Below are positions 11,330 to 22,670 of a stretch of DNA of 64,000 nt, one piece after another; the stretch's first letter is position 1; every line of letters begins with the position of its first letter. The notes beneath the pieces were generated by a model that saw only the letters and a program-made list of their open reading frames with translations, was not told where the DNA came from and ran no database searches. The DNA is taken from positions 91,340,693-91,404,692 of the forward strand of contig NC_092045.1 of assembly GCF_003086295.3 (NCBI RefSeq), given 5' to 3'. This stretch comes from Arachis hypogaea (taxonomy: Eukaryota; Streptophyta; Magnoliopsida; Fabales; Fabaceae). The position numbers were made by a program, and so were the translations under genes.

Positions 11330-11747
11330 GATCTTGATGAATCTTGGCTTAGTGATCACGGAAAAGCACACCAAACTTAGAGGTTTTGCTTGTCCTCAAG
11401 CAAAAAGAGAAGAAAGAAGAGAAGAGAGAGAGAAGAGGAAGAGGAAATTCGAATGGTGTGGTGGAAAGAGGAAGCCAAACATGAATTTATAAGGTGAGGG
11501 GGAGAGTTTTTTCGAAAAAAAAAAAGAGATTTGAAAGGAGATTTGAGAAGATATGGAAGGAAATTGAGAAAAGGGTGAGTTTTTGAAGAAGATTTGGGAT
11601 TAATTTGAAATAGATTTGAAGAATGGTTTTGATTTGTGAAGATTTGAAGGTGAATGATGAAAGGTTGAAGTGCATTTATGTAGAAGAGTATGGGTAAAAA
11701 GAGGAAAGTTTGAAAAAATTTGAGTTGAAAACAAAAATGTGGTCCCC

Positions 11748-12058
11748 CCACCTTTCTGGCGTTAAACGCCCAGAATGGCACTCATTCTGGCGTTTAACGC
11801 CCATATGGCACCCCTTTTGGGCGTTTAACGCCCAGCCAGGTGCCCTGGCTGGCGTTAAATGCCAGAAAGCCTTTATCACTGGGCGTTTTTCAAAACGCCC
11901 AGGATGCTGCACACCTGGCGTTAAACGCCCAGAATGGTGCCCATTCTGGCGTTTAACGCCCAAAATGGCACCATTCCTGGCGTTAAACGCCCAGAATGGT
12001 ACCCATTCTGGCGTTTAACGCCCAAAATGCCCCTTACTGGCGTTTTTTCGCCAGTAAG
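11748..12058 (-). repeat. Palindromic GGCGTTTAACGCC spacer array, element C
   Basis: About ten GGCGTTTAACGCC or GGCGTTAAACGCC modules in near-tandem. The bases between modules form further inverted repeats: CCAGCCAGG facing CCTGGCTGG, and CCAGAATGG facing CCATTCTGG. No conserved ORF runs through it. It lies between integrase and the extra ORF. Confidence 0.93.
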
Positions 12059-12219
12059 CTCATTTTCTCTGCTTTTTGAGCTGAATCCTTCTGTAACTCT
12101 GTGAATTCCTTCATTTTTGATATTTGCCTCTGTAAGAACTAATCATATAACCTCCTAATGACTGGGTTGCCTCCCAGCAAGCGCTTCTTTACTGTCTTTA
12201 GCTGGACCTTCACTGAGAA
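12059..12219 (-). other. Post-pol segment with conserved box, element C
   Basis: Non-coding link between the integrase stop and the palindromic array. It carries a 27-bp box (12164-12190, plus strand GGGTTGCCTCCC, AGCAAGCGCTTCTTT) that recurs at the same place in D, E and G and in weaker form in H. Confidence 0.7.
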
Positions 12220-13467
12220 TCACTCAAGTCTCAGTTTTGAGCATTCCTGCTCAAAATTTCCTTCAAGATAATGCTTGATTCTCTGTCCATTAACAATGAA
12301 CTTTTTATCAGAATCAATATCCTGAAGCTCAACATATCCATATGGTGACACTCCTGTAATCACATACGGACCCCTCCAACGGGATTTGAGTTTTCCTGGA
12401 AACAGTCTGAGCCTAGAGTTGAAGAGCAGAACCTTTTGTCCTGGCTCAAAGACTCTGGTTGACAACTTCTTGTCATGCCATTTCTTTGCCTTTTCCTTAT
12501 AAATTTTTGCATTTTCAAAGGCATTGAGTCTGAACTCCTCTAGCTCATTTAACTGGAGTAATCTTTTTTCACCAGCCAACTGTGCATCCATGTTTAGGAA
12601 TCTGGTTGCCCAGTAGGCTTTATGTTCCAGTTCCACAGGCAAATGACAGGCCTTGCCATACACCAATTGGTATGGAGAGGTTCCTATAGGAGTCTTGAAT
12701 GCTGTTCTGTATGCCCACAGAGCATCATCCAAGCTCTTTGCCCAATCCTTTCTTCGGGCTATCACAGTCCGTTCCAGGATTCTTTTTAGCTCTCTGTTAG
12801 AGACCTCAGCTTGCCCATTTGTCTGTGGATGATACGGAGTTGCCACTTTGTGGCTAATTCCATACCTAACCATAGCAAGGTGTAGCTGTTTATTGCAGAA
12901 ATGAGTGCCCCCGTCACTGATTAGCACTCTGGGAACGCCAAACCTGCTGAAAATGTTTTTCTGGAGGAATTTCAGTACGGTCTTTGTATCATTAGTGGGT
13001 GTAGCAATTGCTTCTACCCACTTAGATACATAGTCCACTGCCACCAGAATGTAAGTGTTTGAGTATGATGGTGGGAATGGGCCCATGAAGTCAATCCCCC
13101 ATACATCAAACAGTTCTATCTCTAATATCCCTTGTTGAGGCATGGCATATCCGTGAGGCAGGTTACCAGCTCTTTGGCAGCTGTCACAGTTACGCACAAA
13201 CTTTCGGGAATCTTTATAGAGAGTAGGCCAGTAGAAGCCACATTGGAGGACTTTAGTGGCTGTTCGCTCACTTCCAAAATGTCCTCTATACTGTGATCCA
13301 TGGCAATGCCATAGGATCCTTTGTGCTTCTTCTCTGGGTACACACCTGCGGATCACTCCGTCAGCACATCTCTTAAAGAGATATGGTTCATCCCAGAGGT
13401 AGTACTTGGCATCTGAAATTAATTTCTTTCTCTGCACGTAGCTGTACTCTTTGGGTATGAACCTCAC
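12220..13467 (-). CDS. Integrase of element C
   Basis: 415-codon open frame encoding retroviral-type integrase. The N-terminal zinc-binding HHCC module includes [20 protein letters not shown] and CDSCQRAGN. The catalytic core has the D-D-E triad in [21 protein letters not shown] and [18 protein letters not shown]-terminal GPY/F-like segment ([13 protein letters not shown]) follows. It would insert the cDNA into host chromatin. The homologous frame extends upstream to about 13560, where a 1-nt shift at a G6 run (13559-13564) separates it from RNase H; in element E these domains are in one frame. Confidence 0.93.
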   Translation of the reverse strand: MRFIPKEYSYVQRKKLISDAKYYLWDEPYLFKRCADGVIRRCVPREEAQRILWHCHGSQYRGHFGSERTATKVLQCGFYWPTLYKDSRKFVRNCDSCQRAGNLPHGYAMPQQGILEIELFDVWGIDFMGPFPPSYSNTYILVAVDYVSKWVEAIATPTNDTKTVLKFLQKNIFSRFGVPRVLISDGGTHFCNKQLHLAMVRYGISHKVATPYHPQTNGQAEVSNRELKRILERTVIARRKDWAKSLDDALWAYRTAFKTPIGTSPYQLVYGKACHLPVELEHKAYWATRFLNMDAQLAGEKRLLQLNELEEFRLNAFENAKIYKEKAKKWHDKKLSTRVFEPGQKVLLFNSRLRLFPGKLKSRWRGPYVITGVSPYGYVELQDIDSDKKFIVNGQRIKHYLEGNFEQECSKLRLE

Positions 13468-15044
13468 AGCTTTAAAATTTGCAATATCTGCAAACCATGG
13501 AGCTTCCTGAATGGCAAAGAGTTGCTCATCTGGGAAAGTCTCAGAAATCTCAGTAGAAGGGGGGACGCCCCAGCTACTGGTTCTATTCGGGACAGATGAT
13601 CAGCTACTTGGTTTTCTGTCCCTTTTCTGTCTCTTATTTCTATATCAAACTCTTGCAGAAGCAATACCCATCTTATAAGCCTGGGTTTTGAATCCTGCTT
13701 TGTGAGTAAGTATTTAAGAGCAGCATGGTCAGTGTACACAACCACTTTGGATCCCACTAGATAGGACCTAAACTTGTCAATGGCATAGACCACTGCAAGT
13801 AACTCTTTTTCTGTGGTTGTGTAGTTCTTCTGTGCGTCATTTAGAACACGGCTGGCATAGTAAATGACATGCAGAAGCTTGTTATGCCTCTGTCCCAACA
13901 CTGCACCAATGGCATGGTCACTGGCATCACACATTAATTCAAATGGCAATGTCCAATCTGGTGCAGAGATGACTGGTGCTGTGACCAGCTTAGCTTTCAG
14001 GGTCTCAAATGCCTGCAGACACTGTGTGTCAAACACAAATGGTGTGTCAGCAGCTAACAGGTTACTCAAAGGTTTTGCAATTTTCGAAAAATCCTTTATA
14101 AACCTTCTGTAGAATCCTGCATGCCCCAGAAAGCTTCTGATTGCCTTAACATTGGCCGGTGGTGGTAATTTTTCAATTACCTCTACCTTTGCCTTATCCA
14201 CCTCTATTCCCCTGCTTGAAATTTTGTGCCCAAGGACAATTCCTTCAGTCACCATAAAGTGACATTTCTCCCAGTTTAAAACCAGGTTAGTCTCTTGGCA
14301 CCTTTTCAAGACAAGTGCTAGGTGATTAAGACAGGAGCTAAATGAGTCTCCATATACTGAAAAGTCATCCATGAAGACTTCCAGAAATTTCTCTACCATA
14401 TCTGAGAAGATAGAGAGCATGCACCTTTGAAAGGTTGCGGGTGCATTGCACAGACCAAAAGGCATCCTCCTGTAGGCAAACACGCCAGAAGGGCAAGTGA
14501 ATGCTGTTTTCTCTTGGTCCTGAGGATCTACTGCAATTTGGTTGTAGCCTGAATAGCCATCCAAAAAGCAGTAGTAATCATGGCCAGCTAGTCTTTCTAG
14601 CATTTGGTCTATGAATGGTAAAGGAAAATGATCCTTTCTGGTGGCTGTATTGAGCCTTCTGTAGTCAATACACATGCGCCATCCTGTGACTGTCCTTGTA
14701 GGAACCAGTTCATTTTTTTCATTATGAACCACTGTCATGCCTCCCTTTTTGGGAACAACTTGGACAGGGCTCACCCAGGGGCTATCAGAAATAGGATAAA
14801 TAATCCCAGCCTCTAGTAATTTAGTGACCTCTTTCTGCACCACCTCCTTCATGGCAGGATTTAGCCTCCTCTGTGGTTGAACTACTGGTTTGGCATTATC
14901 CTCCAATAGGATCTTGTGCATGCATCTAGCTGGGCTAATGCCCTTAAGATCACTTATGGACCACCCAAGAGCTGTCTTGTGTGTCCTTAGCACTTGAATC
15001 AGTGCTTCCTCTTCCTGTGAATTTAAAGCAGAGCTTATAATCAC
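13464..15044 (-). CDS. Reverse transcriptase and RNase H of element C
   Basis: 526-codon open frame. Reverse transcriptase motifs: [47 protein letters not shown] and FMDDFSVYG (the Athila form of YxDD). RNase H follows with [38 protein letters not shown] and [13 protein letters not shown]; a decaying tail after LSRIEPVAG reads out of frame. Upstream homologous sequence (KYAFLGEG...) lies in this frame past the first Met, so translation presumably depended on gag fusion. A 1-nt shift at a G5 run (15114-15118) separates it from protease. Confidence 0.94.
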   Translation of the reverse strand: MIISSALNSQEEEALIQVLRTHKTALGWSISDLKGISPARCMHKILLEDNAKPVVQPQRRLNPAMKEVVQKEVTKLLEAGIIYPISDSPWVSPVQVVPKKGGMTVVHNEKNELVPTRTVTGWRMCIDYRRLNTATRKDHFPLPFIDQMLERLAGHDYYCFLDGYSGYNQIAVDPQDQEKTAFTCPSGVFAYRRMPFGLCNAPATFQRCMLSIFSDMVEKFLEVFMDDFSVYGDSFSSCLNHLALVLKRCQETNLVLNWEKCHFMVTEGIVLGHKISSRGIEVDKAKVEVIEKLPPPANVKAIRSFLGHAGFYRRFIKDFSKIAKPLSNLLAADTPFVFDTQCLQAFETLKAKLVTAPVISAPDWTLPFELMCDASDHAIGAVLGQRHNKLLHVIYYASRVLNDAQKNYTTTEKELLAVVYAIDKFRSYLVGSKVVVYTDHAALKYLLTKQDSKPRLIRWVLLLQEFDIEIRDRKGTENQVADHLSRIEPVAGASPLLLRFLRLSQMSNSLPFRKLHGLQILQILKL

Positions 15045-15079
15045 TGGAAAAGTGTCACCCTCTCCCAGAAATGCATATT

Positions 15080-17233
15080 TCAGGGATGGTGGTAGTGGTT
15101 TGAGTTCAGGCTTGGGGGCTTATCCTCCTCCTGAGGAATTTTCGAAAATTCCTTTGCCTCCTCTAGTTCTTCTTGATCAGGTTGAGCATCCTTGAAGATG
15201 TCCTCAAGCTCTGATTCTAGGCTTTCAGTCATATTGATCTCTTCTACCAGAGAGTCAATAATGTCAGCACCCATGCAGTCATTTGGTGTGTCTGGATGCT
15301 GCATAGCTTTTACAGCATTCAACTTGAACTCATCCTCATTGACCCTCAAGGTTACTTCCCCTTTTTGTACATCAATGAGAGTTCGTCCAGTTGCTAGGAA
15401 GGGTCTTCCTAGAATGAGAGTTGCACTCTTGTGCTCCTCCATTTCCAGCACCACAAAGTCAGTTGGAAAGGCAAATGGCCCAACCTTGACAATCATGTCC
15501 TCAATTATGCCTGATGGGTATTTAATGGAGCCATCAGCAAGTTGGAGGCATATCCAGGTTGGTTTGACTTCTCCAGTCAACCCAAGCTTTCTGATAGTGG
15601 ATGCAGGTATTAGATTGATGCTTGCTCCAAGATCACATAGAGCTGTCTTGGTGCAAGCACCTTCTAATGTGCATGGTATCATAAAGCTCCCTGGATCTTG
15701 AAGCTTTTCTGGTAAGCTCTTTAATATGACTGCACTGCATTCTTCAGTTAGAAACACTTTTTCAGTTTTTCTCCAATCCTTCTTATGACTTAAGATTTCT
15801 TTCATGAATTTAGCATAAGAAGGTATTTGCTCAAGTGCCTCTGCAAACGGAATCTTTATTTCAAGAGTCCTTAGATAGTCTGCAAAGCGGGCAAATTGCT
15901 TATCCTGCTCCGCTTGGCGGAGTTTTTGAGGATAAGGCATTTTGGCTTTATATTCTTCAACCTTAGATGCTGCAGGTTTATTCCTTACAGAAGTGGTTGA
16001 AGAAGCCTTGTTAGAGGGATTACTGGCAGCACTCTCAGGTGTCTGATTCTCCCTAGGCGTTTGAACGCCAGGATTGGGAGGAAATTGGGCGTTTAACGCC
16101 AACTTTTCCCCCTTTTCTGGCGTTTGGACGCCAGAACTGGGCAAGGAATGGGCGTTTAACGCCAGCTTTCCTTCCCTTTCTGGCGTCTGAACGCCAATGA
16201 CATTCCTCTCTGGGCTCTTGCTGTCCTCAGAGGGATTTTGAACAGGAGTTTGGTTGTCCTCTGTCAATTGTTCCTTGTTTGGCTTTTTACTCTTTTGAGC
16301 AGTGTTATTCAGGGTCTTCCCACTCCTCAATTGAACTGCTTGACATTCCTCTGTTATCTGTTTAGATAATTGCTGTTTTGCTTGATTCAACTGCAGTTCT
16401 ATGCTCTTGTTAGCAACTTTAGTTTCATGGAGCATCTCTTTAAAGTTTGCTAACTGTTCTGTCATCAGGAGCAATTGTTGATTAAGCTCATTTATCTGTT
16501 CTTGAGGATTAGGGTCAGTGACTACTGCCATGACTTCCTCTTTTGGAGAGAACTCATTGCTAGAGTATAAATATTGGTTTCTAGCAACAGTGTCTATAAG
16601 CTCTTGAGCTTCTTCAATTGTCTTCCTCATGTGTATAGACCCACCAGCTGAGTGGTCTAAAGACATCTGAGCTTTTTCTGTAAGCCCATAGTAGAAAATG
16701 TCTAACTGTACCCACTCTGAAAATATTTCAGAGGGATATTTCCTTAGCATACCTCTATACCTCTCCCAGGCATTATAAAGGGATTCATTATCCTCTTGTT
16801 TAAAGCCTTGGATGTCCAGTCTTAACTGTGTCATCCTTTTTGGAGGGTAAAAATGATTCAGGAATTTGTCTGATAACTGTTTCCATGTCTTTATGCTTGC
16901 TGTAGGTTGGTTATTCAACCACCTTTTAGCTTGATATTTTACAGCAAATGGAAACAGTAATAGTCTGTAGACATCCTGATCTACCTCTTTATCATGTACT
17001 GTGTCAGCAATTTGTAAAAACTGTGCCAGAAACTCAGTAGGTTCTTCCTGTGGAAGACCGGAATACTGGCAATTTTGTTGCACTATGATAATGAGTTGAG
17101 GATTTAGTTCAAAGTTGCTTGCTTTGATGGGAGGTGTACAGATGCTACTCCCATATGCAGCTGTAATGGGGTTAGCATATGACCCCAGAGTCCTTTTGGA
17201 CTGATTAATCCCACTTAAGTCCATAATGGACAA
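15080..17233 (-). CDS. gag and aspartic protease of element C
   Basis: 717-codon frame starting [11 protein letters not shown]. The gag core includes [20 protein letters not shown] and [17 protein letters not shown] Gln-rich coiled coil follows (about residues 245-300). Residues about 345-395 contain a repeat (GVQTPE...KLALNA) encoded by copies of the palindromic GGCGTTTAACGCC motif. The retropepsin-like protease has [13 protein letters not shown] (about residue 545) and [16 protein letters not shown]. It ends out of frame with reverse transcriptase because of a 1-nt shift near 15114-15118; the last 12 or so residues are therefore aberrant. Confidence 0.93.
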   Translation of the reverse strand: MSIMDLSGINQSKRTLGSYANPITAAYGSSICTPPIKASNFELNPQLIIIVQQNCQYSGLPQEEPTEFLAQFLQIADTVHDKEVDQDVYRLLLFPFAVKYQAKRWLNNQPTASIKTWKQLSDKFLNHFYPPKRMTQLRLDIQGFKQEDNESLYNAWERYRGMLRKYPSEIFSEWVQLDIFYYGLTEKAQMSLDHSAGGSIHMRKTIEEAQELIDTVARNQYLYSSNEFSPKEEVMAVVTDPNPQEQINELNQQLLLMTEQLANFKEMLHETKVANKSIELQLNQAKQQLSKQITEECQAVQLRSGKTLNNTAQKSKKPNKEQLTEDNQTPVQNPSEDSKSPERNVIGVQTPEREGKLALNAHSLPSSGVQTPEKGEKLALNAQFPPNPGVQTPRENQTPESAASNPSNKASSTTSVRNKPAASKVEEYKAKMPYPQKLRQAEQDKQFARFADYLRTLEIKIPFAEALEQIPSYAKFMKEILSHKKDWRKTEKVFLTEECSAVILKSLPEKLQDPGSFMIPCTLEGACTKTALCDLGASINLIPASTIRKLGLTGEVKPTWICLQLADGSIKYPSGIIEDMIVKVGPFAFPTDFVVLEMEEHKSATLILGRPFLATGRTLIDVQKGEVTLRVNEDEFKLNAVKAMQHPDTPNDCMGADIIDSLVEEINMTESLESELEDIFKDAQPDQEELEEAKEFSKIPQEEDKPPSLNSNHYHHP
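16056..16198 (-). repeat. Palindromic motif copies inside gag coding sequence of element C
   Basis: Five GGCG...CGCC-type modules (for example GGGCGTTTAACGCCA and TGGCGTTTGGACGCCA on the plus strand) lie within the open gag frame and are read as alternating GVQTPE and KLALNA peptides. Confidence 0.9.
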
Positions 17234-17761
17234 AAGGGAAATGTTAATGATTGCAAAGAGATAAATTTTGTTTTTTTTTTTTTGAAGTAAACGAAAAAAA
17301 TAAAATAAAATAAAAGAAAATTAAAATGAAAATTCGAAAATCAAAAAGAAAATAAGATCAAAGCAAATTGAAAACTGAATCAATTAGTTAATCAAAAAGA
17401 TTTTGAAAACAGCAATTAAAAAGATATGATTGAAAAATTTTTATGAAAAAGATTTGATTTTGAAAAGAGGAAAGAGAAAAACACAAAAAGACACCAAACT
17501 TTAAAATTTTTAGAAAATCAAACACACAGTTTTCGAAAATTTTTAAAGGAAAAACACAAAGAGGACACCAAACTTAGAATTTTTATGAATCAAAAAGGGA
17601 CTAAGAACATGCAAAATCGAAAATTAAAAGAAAAACAAAAACATGCAATTGACACCAAACTTAGAATATGGAACTAGACTCAACTAAAAGACTCTAAACC
17701 AACAAAAATAAAACAGTCCTAATCTAAGCAACAAGATAAGCCGTCAGTTGTCCAAACTCAA
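17234..17761 (-). other. 5' leader of element C
   Basis: A-rich on the plus strand, without an ORF. It contains three copies of ACACCAAACTT (about 17491, 17561 and 17651), the inverted form of the AAGTTTGGTGT box seen upstream of the extra ORF and 3' LTR. Confidence 0.7.
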
Positions 17762-17782
17762 CAATCCCCGGCAACGGCGCCA
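17762..17782 (-). other. Primer binding site of element C (tRNA-Asp)
   Basis: The plus strand reads CAATCCCCGGCAACGGCGCC then A; the complement is an exact match to the tRNA-Asp 3' end over 18 bases, six bases from the 5' LTR. Confidence 0.93.
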
Positions 17783-17788
17783 AAAACT

Positions 17789-19319
17789 TGGTGCACGAAA
17801 TTGCAATCACACTTTTGCAATCCCGCACAACTAACCAGCAAGTGTACTGGGTCGTCCAAGTAATACCTTGCGTGAGCAAGGGTCGATCCCACAGAGATTG
17901 TCGGCTTGAAGCAAGCTATGGTTATCTTGTAAATCTTAGTCAGGATATCAGAAATTATCAGGATTGATTGTGAAAAGCAAAAGAACATGAAATGATTACT
18001 TGTTTTGCAGTAATGGAGAATAGGTTGAGGTTTGGAGATGCTCCATCTTCTGAATCTCTGCTTTCCTACTGTCTTCATCTTCAAACACGCAACTCTCCTT
18101 CCATGGCAAGCTGTATGTAGGGTTTCACCGTTGTCAATGGCTACCTCCCATCCTCTCAGTGAAAGCGATTGCATATGCTCTGTCACAGCATAGCGGAATT
18201 CATCTGTCGGTTCTCAATCAGGCCGGAATAGAATCCAATGATTCTTTTGCGTCTGTCACTAACGCCCCGCCTTCAGGAGTTTGAAGCACGTCACAGTCAT
18301 TCAATCATTGAATCCTACTCAGAATACCACAGACAAGGTTTAGACCTTCCGGATTCTCTTGAATGCCGCCATCAATTCTAGCTTATACCACGAAGATTCC
18401 GGTTAAAGAATCCAAGAGATAACTACTTAATCTAAGGTAGAACGGAGGTGGTTGTCAGGCACACGTTCATAGTTGAGAATGATGATGATTGTCACGGATC
18501 ATCACATTCATCCGGATTAAGAACAAGTATTATCTTAGAATGGAAGCAAGCATGATTGAATGAGAAACAGTAGTAATTGCATTAATCCATCAAGACACAG
18601 CAGAGCTCCTCACCCCCAACCATGGGGTTTAGAGACTCATGCTGTGGAAAGTACACAAAGAAGGGTGTAAAGTGTCATGAGGTCATAAGGTACTGATACA
18701 ATGTCAAAAGATCCTATTAATAGTAAACTAGTAGCCTAGGGTGTACAGAAATGAGTAAATGACGTAAAAATCCACTTCTGGGTCCACTTGGTGTGTGCTT
18801 GGGCTGAGCAATGAAGCATTTTCATGTAGAGACCTTTTCTGGAGTTAAACGCCAGCTTTCATGCCAGTTTGGGCGTTTAACTCCAAGTTTTATGCCAGTT
18901 CCGGCGTTTAACGCTGGAATTTCTGAGGCTGTTTTGCCACGCCGGTTTGGGCCATCAAATCTTGGGCAAAGTATGGACTATCATATATTGCTGGAAAGCC
19001 CAGGATGTCTACTTTCCAATGCCGTTGAGAGCGCGCCAATTGGGCTTCTGTAGCTCCAGAAAATCCACTTCGAGTGCAGGGAGGTCAGAATCCAACAGCA
19101 TCTGCAGTCCTTTTTGGTCTCGGAATCAGATTTTTGCTCAGGACCCTCAATTTCAGCCAGAAAATACCTGAAATCACAGAAAAACACACAAACTCATAGT
19201 AAAGTCCAGAAAAGTGAATTTTGGCTAAAAACTAATAAAAATATACTAAAATCTAACTAGATCATACTAAAAACATACTAAAAACAATGCCAAAAAGCAT
19301 ACAAATTATCCGCTCATCA
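17789..19319 (-). repeat. 5' LTR of element C (1531 bp)
   Basis: Same length as the 3' copy with about nine substitutions by eye. The U5 box is at 17880-17890. Confidence 0.95.
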
Positions 19320-19324
19320 TACAG

Positions 19325-21617
19325 CAACTCAACGGGAGATTGGCCGCCCTATCCCGATTCTTAGCAGGAGTTGCGATAAGATCTCTCCCCTTCTACGCTA
19401 CTTTAAGAAAGGGAAAACAGTTCAAATGGACAACAGAATGTGAGCAAGCCTTCCAAGACTTTAAGAAGTTCTTAGGACGGCCACATATCCTATCTCGACC
19501 ACGAGAAGGAGAACCGCTCATATTATATCTCGCAGTAGGAAGCCGGGTAAGAGCCTCAGCACTAGTCTGAGAAGACGAGAATGGACAATAACCCGTCAAC
19601 TTCATTAGCAAAGCACAACAGGGATCCGAGCTGAACTACCAGAAAATAGAAAAATTCGCCTATACTCTCATTTTAACATCCCGACGACTCCGCCCTTACT
19701 TCCAAGCTCACACCATTAAGGTTCGAACTAACCAGCCCTTAAAAGGAATATTACAGAAAATAGATTTAGCAAGCAGAATTCTACGATGGGCAGTCGAGCT
19801 GTCAGAGTTCGACCTCCAATATGAAGCTCAGACGGCCATCAAATCACAGTATCTGGCCGACTTTATCGCAGAATTCACAGATGCCCTGGAAACCCTCACA
19901 GAATGGAATCTCTATGTGGACGGTTCTTCAATAAAACTAGAAGCGGCGCAGGCGTAATAATAGAAAGCAACCAAGGAACCCAAGTTGAGCTCTCCCTCAA
20001 GTTCGAGTTCCCGGCCTCAAATAACCAAGCGGAATATGAAGCATTGTTAGCTGGTTTGAAGCTGGCTGAAGAGGTGGGAGCTCAAAAACTCAACATTTAC
20101 AATGATTCACAAGTGGTCACATCACAAATAATAGGGAGCTACCAAGCCAAAGATTCCACCATGAAAAAGTATTTGGATAAGACCAAGGAATAGCTCGGAC
20201 AAATCGGGGAATATAAGATCTGCCACATACCCCGCGAACAAAATGCCCGAGCTGACGCACTCTCGAAACTAGCCAGCACCAAACCAGGGGGCAACAATAG
20301 AAGCCTCATCCAGGAAATGTTACAGAACCCGTCAATCTCAGAAGAGGAAAAAGTCCTAGCCATAGTAAACCAGGACCAAGGATGGATGACCCCTATAATC
20401 AACTACCTCAAAACAGGAACACTCCCCACAGAAGAAAAGGAGGCAAAGAGGCTAAAAAGGGAGGCACAGTACTACACCATCATAAACAACATCCTGTACA
20501 AAAGAGGGATCTCAGTACCATTATTAAAATGCGTGCCGACCTCCCACACAAAGGAAGTGTTAGAAGAAGTGCACGGCGGCATTTGTGGCAATCATCTCGG
20601 AGCACGGGCCCTCGCCAAAAAAGTACTCCGGGTAGGGTTCTATTGGCCAACATTACAGAAAGAAGCCACAGAATTTGTAAAGACATGTCCACCATGTCAG
20701 AAACATGCCAACTTTCACATCGCCCCGCCAGAAGAGCTCATCAGTGTGACTTCGCCTTCGCCGTTTGCAAAATGGGGACTCGATCTTCTCGGCCCCTTTC
20801 CCCAGGGATCAGGACAAGTTAAATTTCTCATAGTAGGGGTAGATTACTTTACAAAGTGGATCGAGGCAGAGCCCCTAGCCAACGCCACCGCCCAAAGAAG
20901 CCAGAAATTCCTATATAGAAACATTGTCACAAGGTTCGGAGTTTCATATTCAATAACGACAGACAATGGCACTCAATTCACAGATGCAGGCTTCAGAAAA
21001 CTAGTAGCCGACTTGAATATAAAGCACCAGTACACCTCCGTCGAACATCCACAGGCCAATGGACAGGCCGAAGCCGCCAACAAAGTCATATTGGCCGGGT
21101 TAAAATGGAGATTACAAGATGCAAAGGGAGCCTGGGCAGAAGAGCTTCCACAGGTCCTATGGGCATATCGAACGATGCCACATTCCACCACAAAGGAATC
21201 CCCCTTCCGGTTAGCATACGGAATAGAGGCAATGATTCCAGTAGAGATTGAGGAAAGATCGCCTAGAGTAGTTCATTACAATGAGGGAGCAAACTCCAAC
21301 TTCAGAGGGAAGAGCTCGACCTACTACATGAAATCCAAGAAAGAGCTCGGATCAGGGAGGAAGCTCTAAAGCGCCGAATGGCTTCCAGATATAATCAAAG
21401 GGTAGTACCGAGAAGTTTTGTAGAGAATGATCTTATCCTAATCCGAAATGATATTGGAACAACTCGACCAGGAGAAGGAAAGCTGGCAGCAAACTGGAAA
21501 GGACCCTACCGAGTTATAGAAGTACTTGGGAAGGGCTACTACAGACTGTCCGAACTCGATGGACGAGAGCTTCCCAGATCATGGCACGCTTACAACCTAA
21601 GAAGGTACTACAGTTAG
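19325..21617 (+). pseudogene. pol of element B, part 2: two RNase H domains and integrase
   Basis: Continues 6015-7706 after element C. First comes a connection/RNase H region (QLNGRLAALSRFLAG; FKWTTECEQAFQDFKK) with stops at 19568-19570 and about 19588. A second, archaeal-type RNase H follows (LYVDGSS, GAGVIIE, NNQAEYEALLAGLKLA, DSQVVTSQI, about 19905-20280), interrupted by one frameshift and TAG at 20191-20193. Integrase occupies 20317-21369 with the HHCC module (HGGICGNHLGARALAKK, CPPCQKH) and the D-D-E residues in VGVDYFTKWIEAEP, TDNGTQFTD and NGQAEAANK. A frameshift near 21300 moves the C-terminal domain (LAANWKGPYRVIEVLGKGYY) to another frame ending at 21617. Confidence 0.93.
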
Positions 21618-22670
21618 AAAAGGTAAAGGATCTCATTATTGGATGCACTCTTTTTCCTGAAAAGGTTTTTTAATGAGGCACCAGGTTGAGACCTAGACAC
21701 TATCCGACTTAAAAGGATGAAAAAATTCCCACATGTATATATTCGCACTTTTCTTTAAATAAAATTTATTTAGATATTCTACAAGATTTCAAGACGCATT
21801 AATCTGAAGTATTCATCGTCCGATTATAAAGCAACAGATTGGCAGAAAGTGAAAAACAATTTCACTGCACGATCACGATAAAGATAACCGTCCGATAAAG
21901 GTGAAAACGCAATTCACCCAAAAGACGATCTAAAGATGCCAACTACTTTCTACAAATTGGCAAAGATGAACATAGAATAATGTAAGAAGTTATCGAAAGC
22001 AGTCCAAAAAAGAACCTGACGAGGTCTTATGGATAGCTAAAATAATAACTTAAAGACTGGCCGACGTTCAGAAGTCGGACCAAGTCAACCCAAGTTATAA
22101 GTAAACCCTGGAAAGAGGTCTGGCCAACCCTACTAAAGAGGATTACTTTAACTTAGAAAGATATCGACCTATCAAAGTCGGTTTCCTACAAAACAAAGTT
22201 ATAAAAGTAATCCCTGAAAGAGACCTGACAAAGGTCCAAGAAAGAGGATTACAAAAATAACTTAGAAAGAGATCGACCTAATGAAGTCGTTTTCCTTCAA
22301 AACAAAGTTATAAAAGTAATCCCTGAAAGAGACCTGACAAAGGTCCAAGAAAGGGGATTACATAAATAACTTAGAAGGGGACCAACGCAAAGGAATCGGT
22401 TACGGATCGCCAAAAATACGTACAAAACTGAGAAAACCGAGAAACAAGTCGGACCCACACAGACACAACCTCAAAGGATCCAAGCTATAAATAATACGTA
22501 CAAAGCAATCCAAAGAGGTCAAGCTGCAAGGTTCCAACATTCTCAGAAAACAGAAGAGATAACAAGTCAAAAACCTTGAAATAATCTACAAAGTTATAAA
22601 GCCTCGGAGGCCATCAAAACCTACCTTAAAAGGATAGCGAGCTACTCTTTGTTTTTCAAAATAAAAGTTG
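21618..22670 (+). other. Non-coding spacer of element B between integrase and antisense ORF
   Basis: No supported coding sequence on either strand. AT-rich, with short tandem repeats at 22090-22385. Confidence 0.7.
22090..22385 (+). repeat. Tandem repeat of about 109 bp, nearly three units
   Basis: AACAAAGTTATAAAAGTAAT occurs at 22192 and again at 22301, followed in each unit by CCCTGAAAGAGACCTGACAA. A more diverged unit precedes them from about 22090. Confidence 0.8.

Larger units (their letters stand above)
7707..19319 (-). mobile_element. Element C: nearly intact Athila-type retrotransposon
   Basis: Complete element on the minus strand with two 1531-bp LTRs and target duplication TACAG at 7702-7706 and 19320-19324. 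Order on its own strand: 5' LTR, tRNA-Asp site, gag-protease, reverse transcriptase-RNase H, integrase, palindromic spacer, extra ORF, PPT, 3' LTR. About nine LTR mismatches by eye (roughly 0.6%) indicate recent insertion. The only coding lesions I see are two 1-nt frameshifts, each at a run of G/C. It sits inside the reverse transcriptase/RNase H part of B. Confidence 0.95.

Noticed and set aside
11676..12018. ORFs on both strands across the GGCGTTTAACGCC array of C
   Set aside because: Open only because of the repeated motif; not conserved in A, D or G.
11748..12058. CRISPR-like array
   Set aside because: Repeats are short palindromes with related, themselves palindromic spacers, in a plant retrotransposon; no cas genes.
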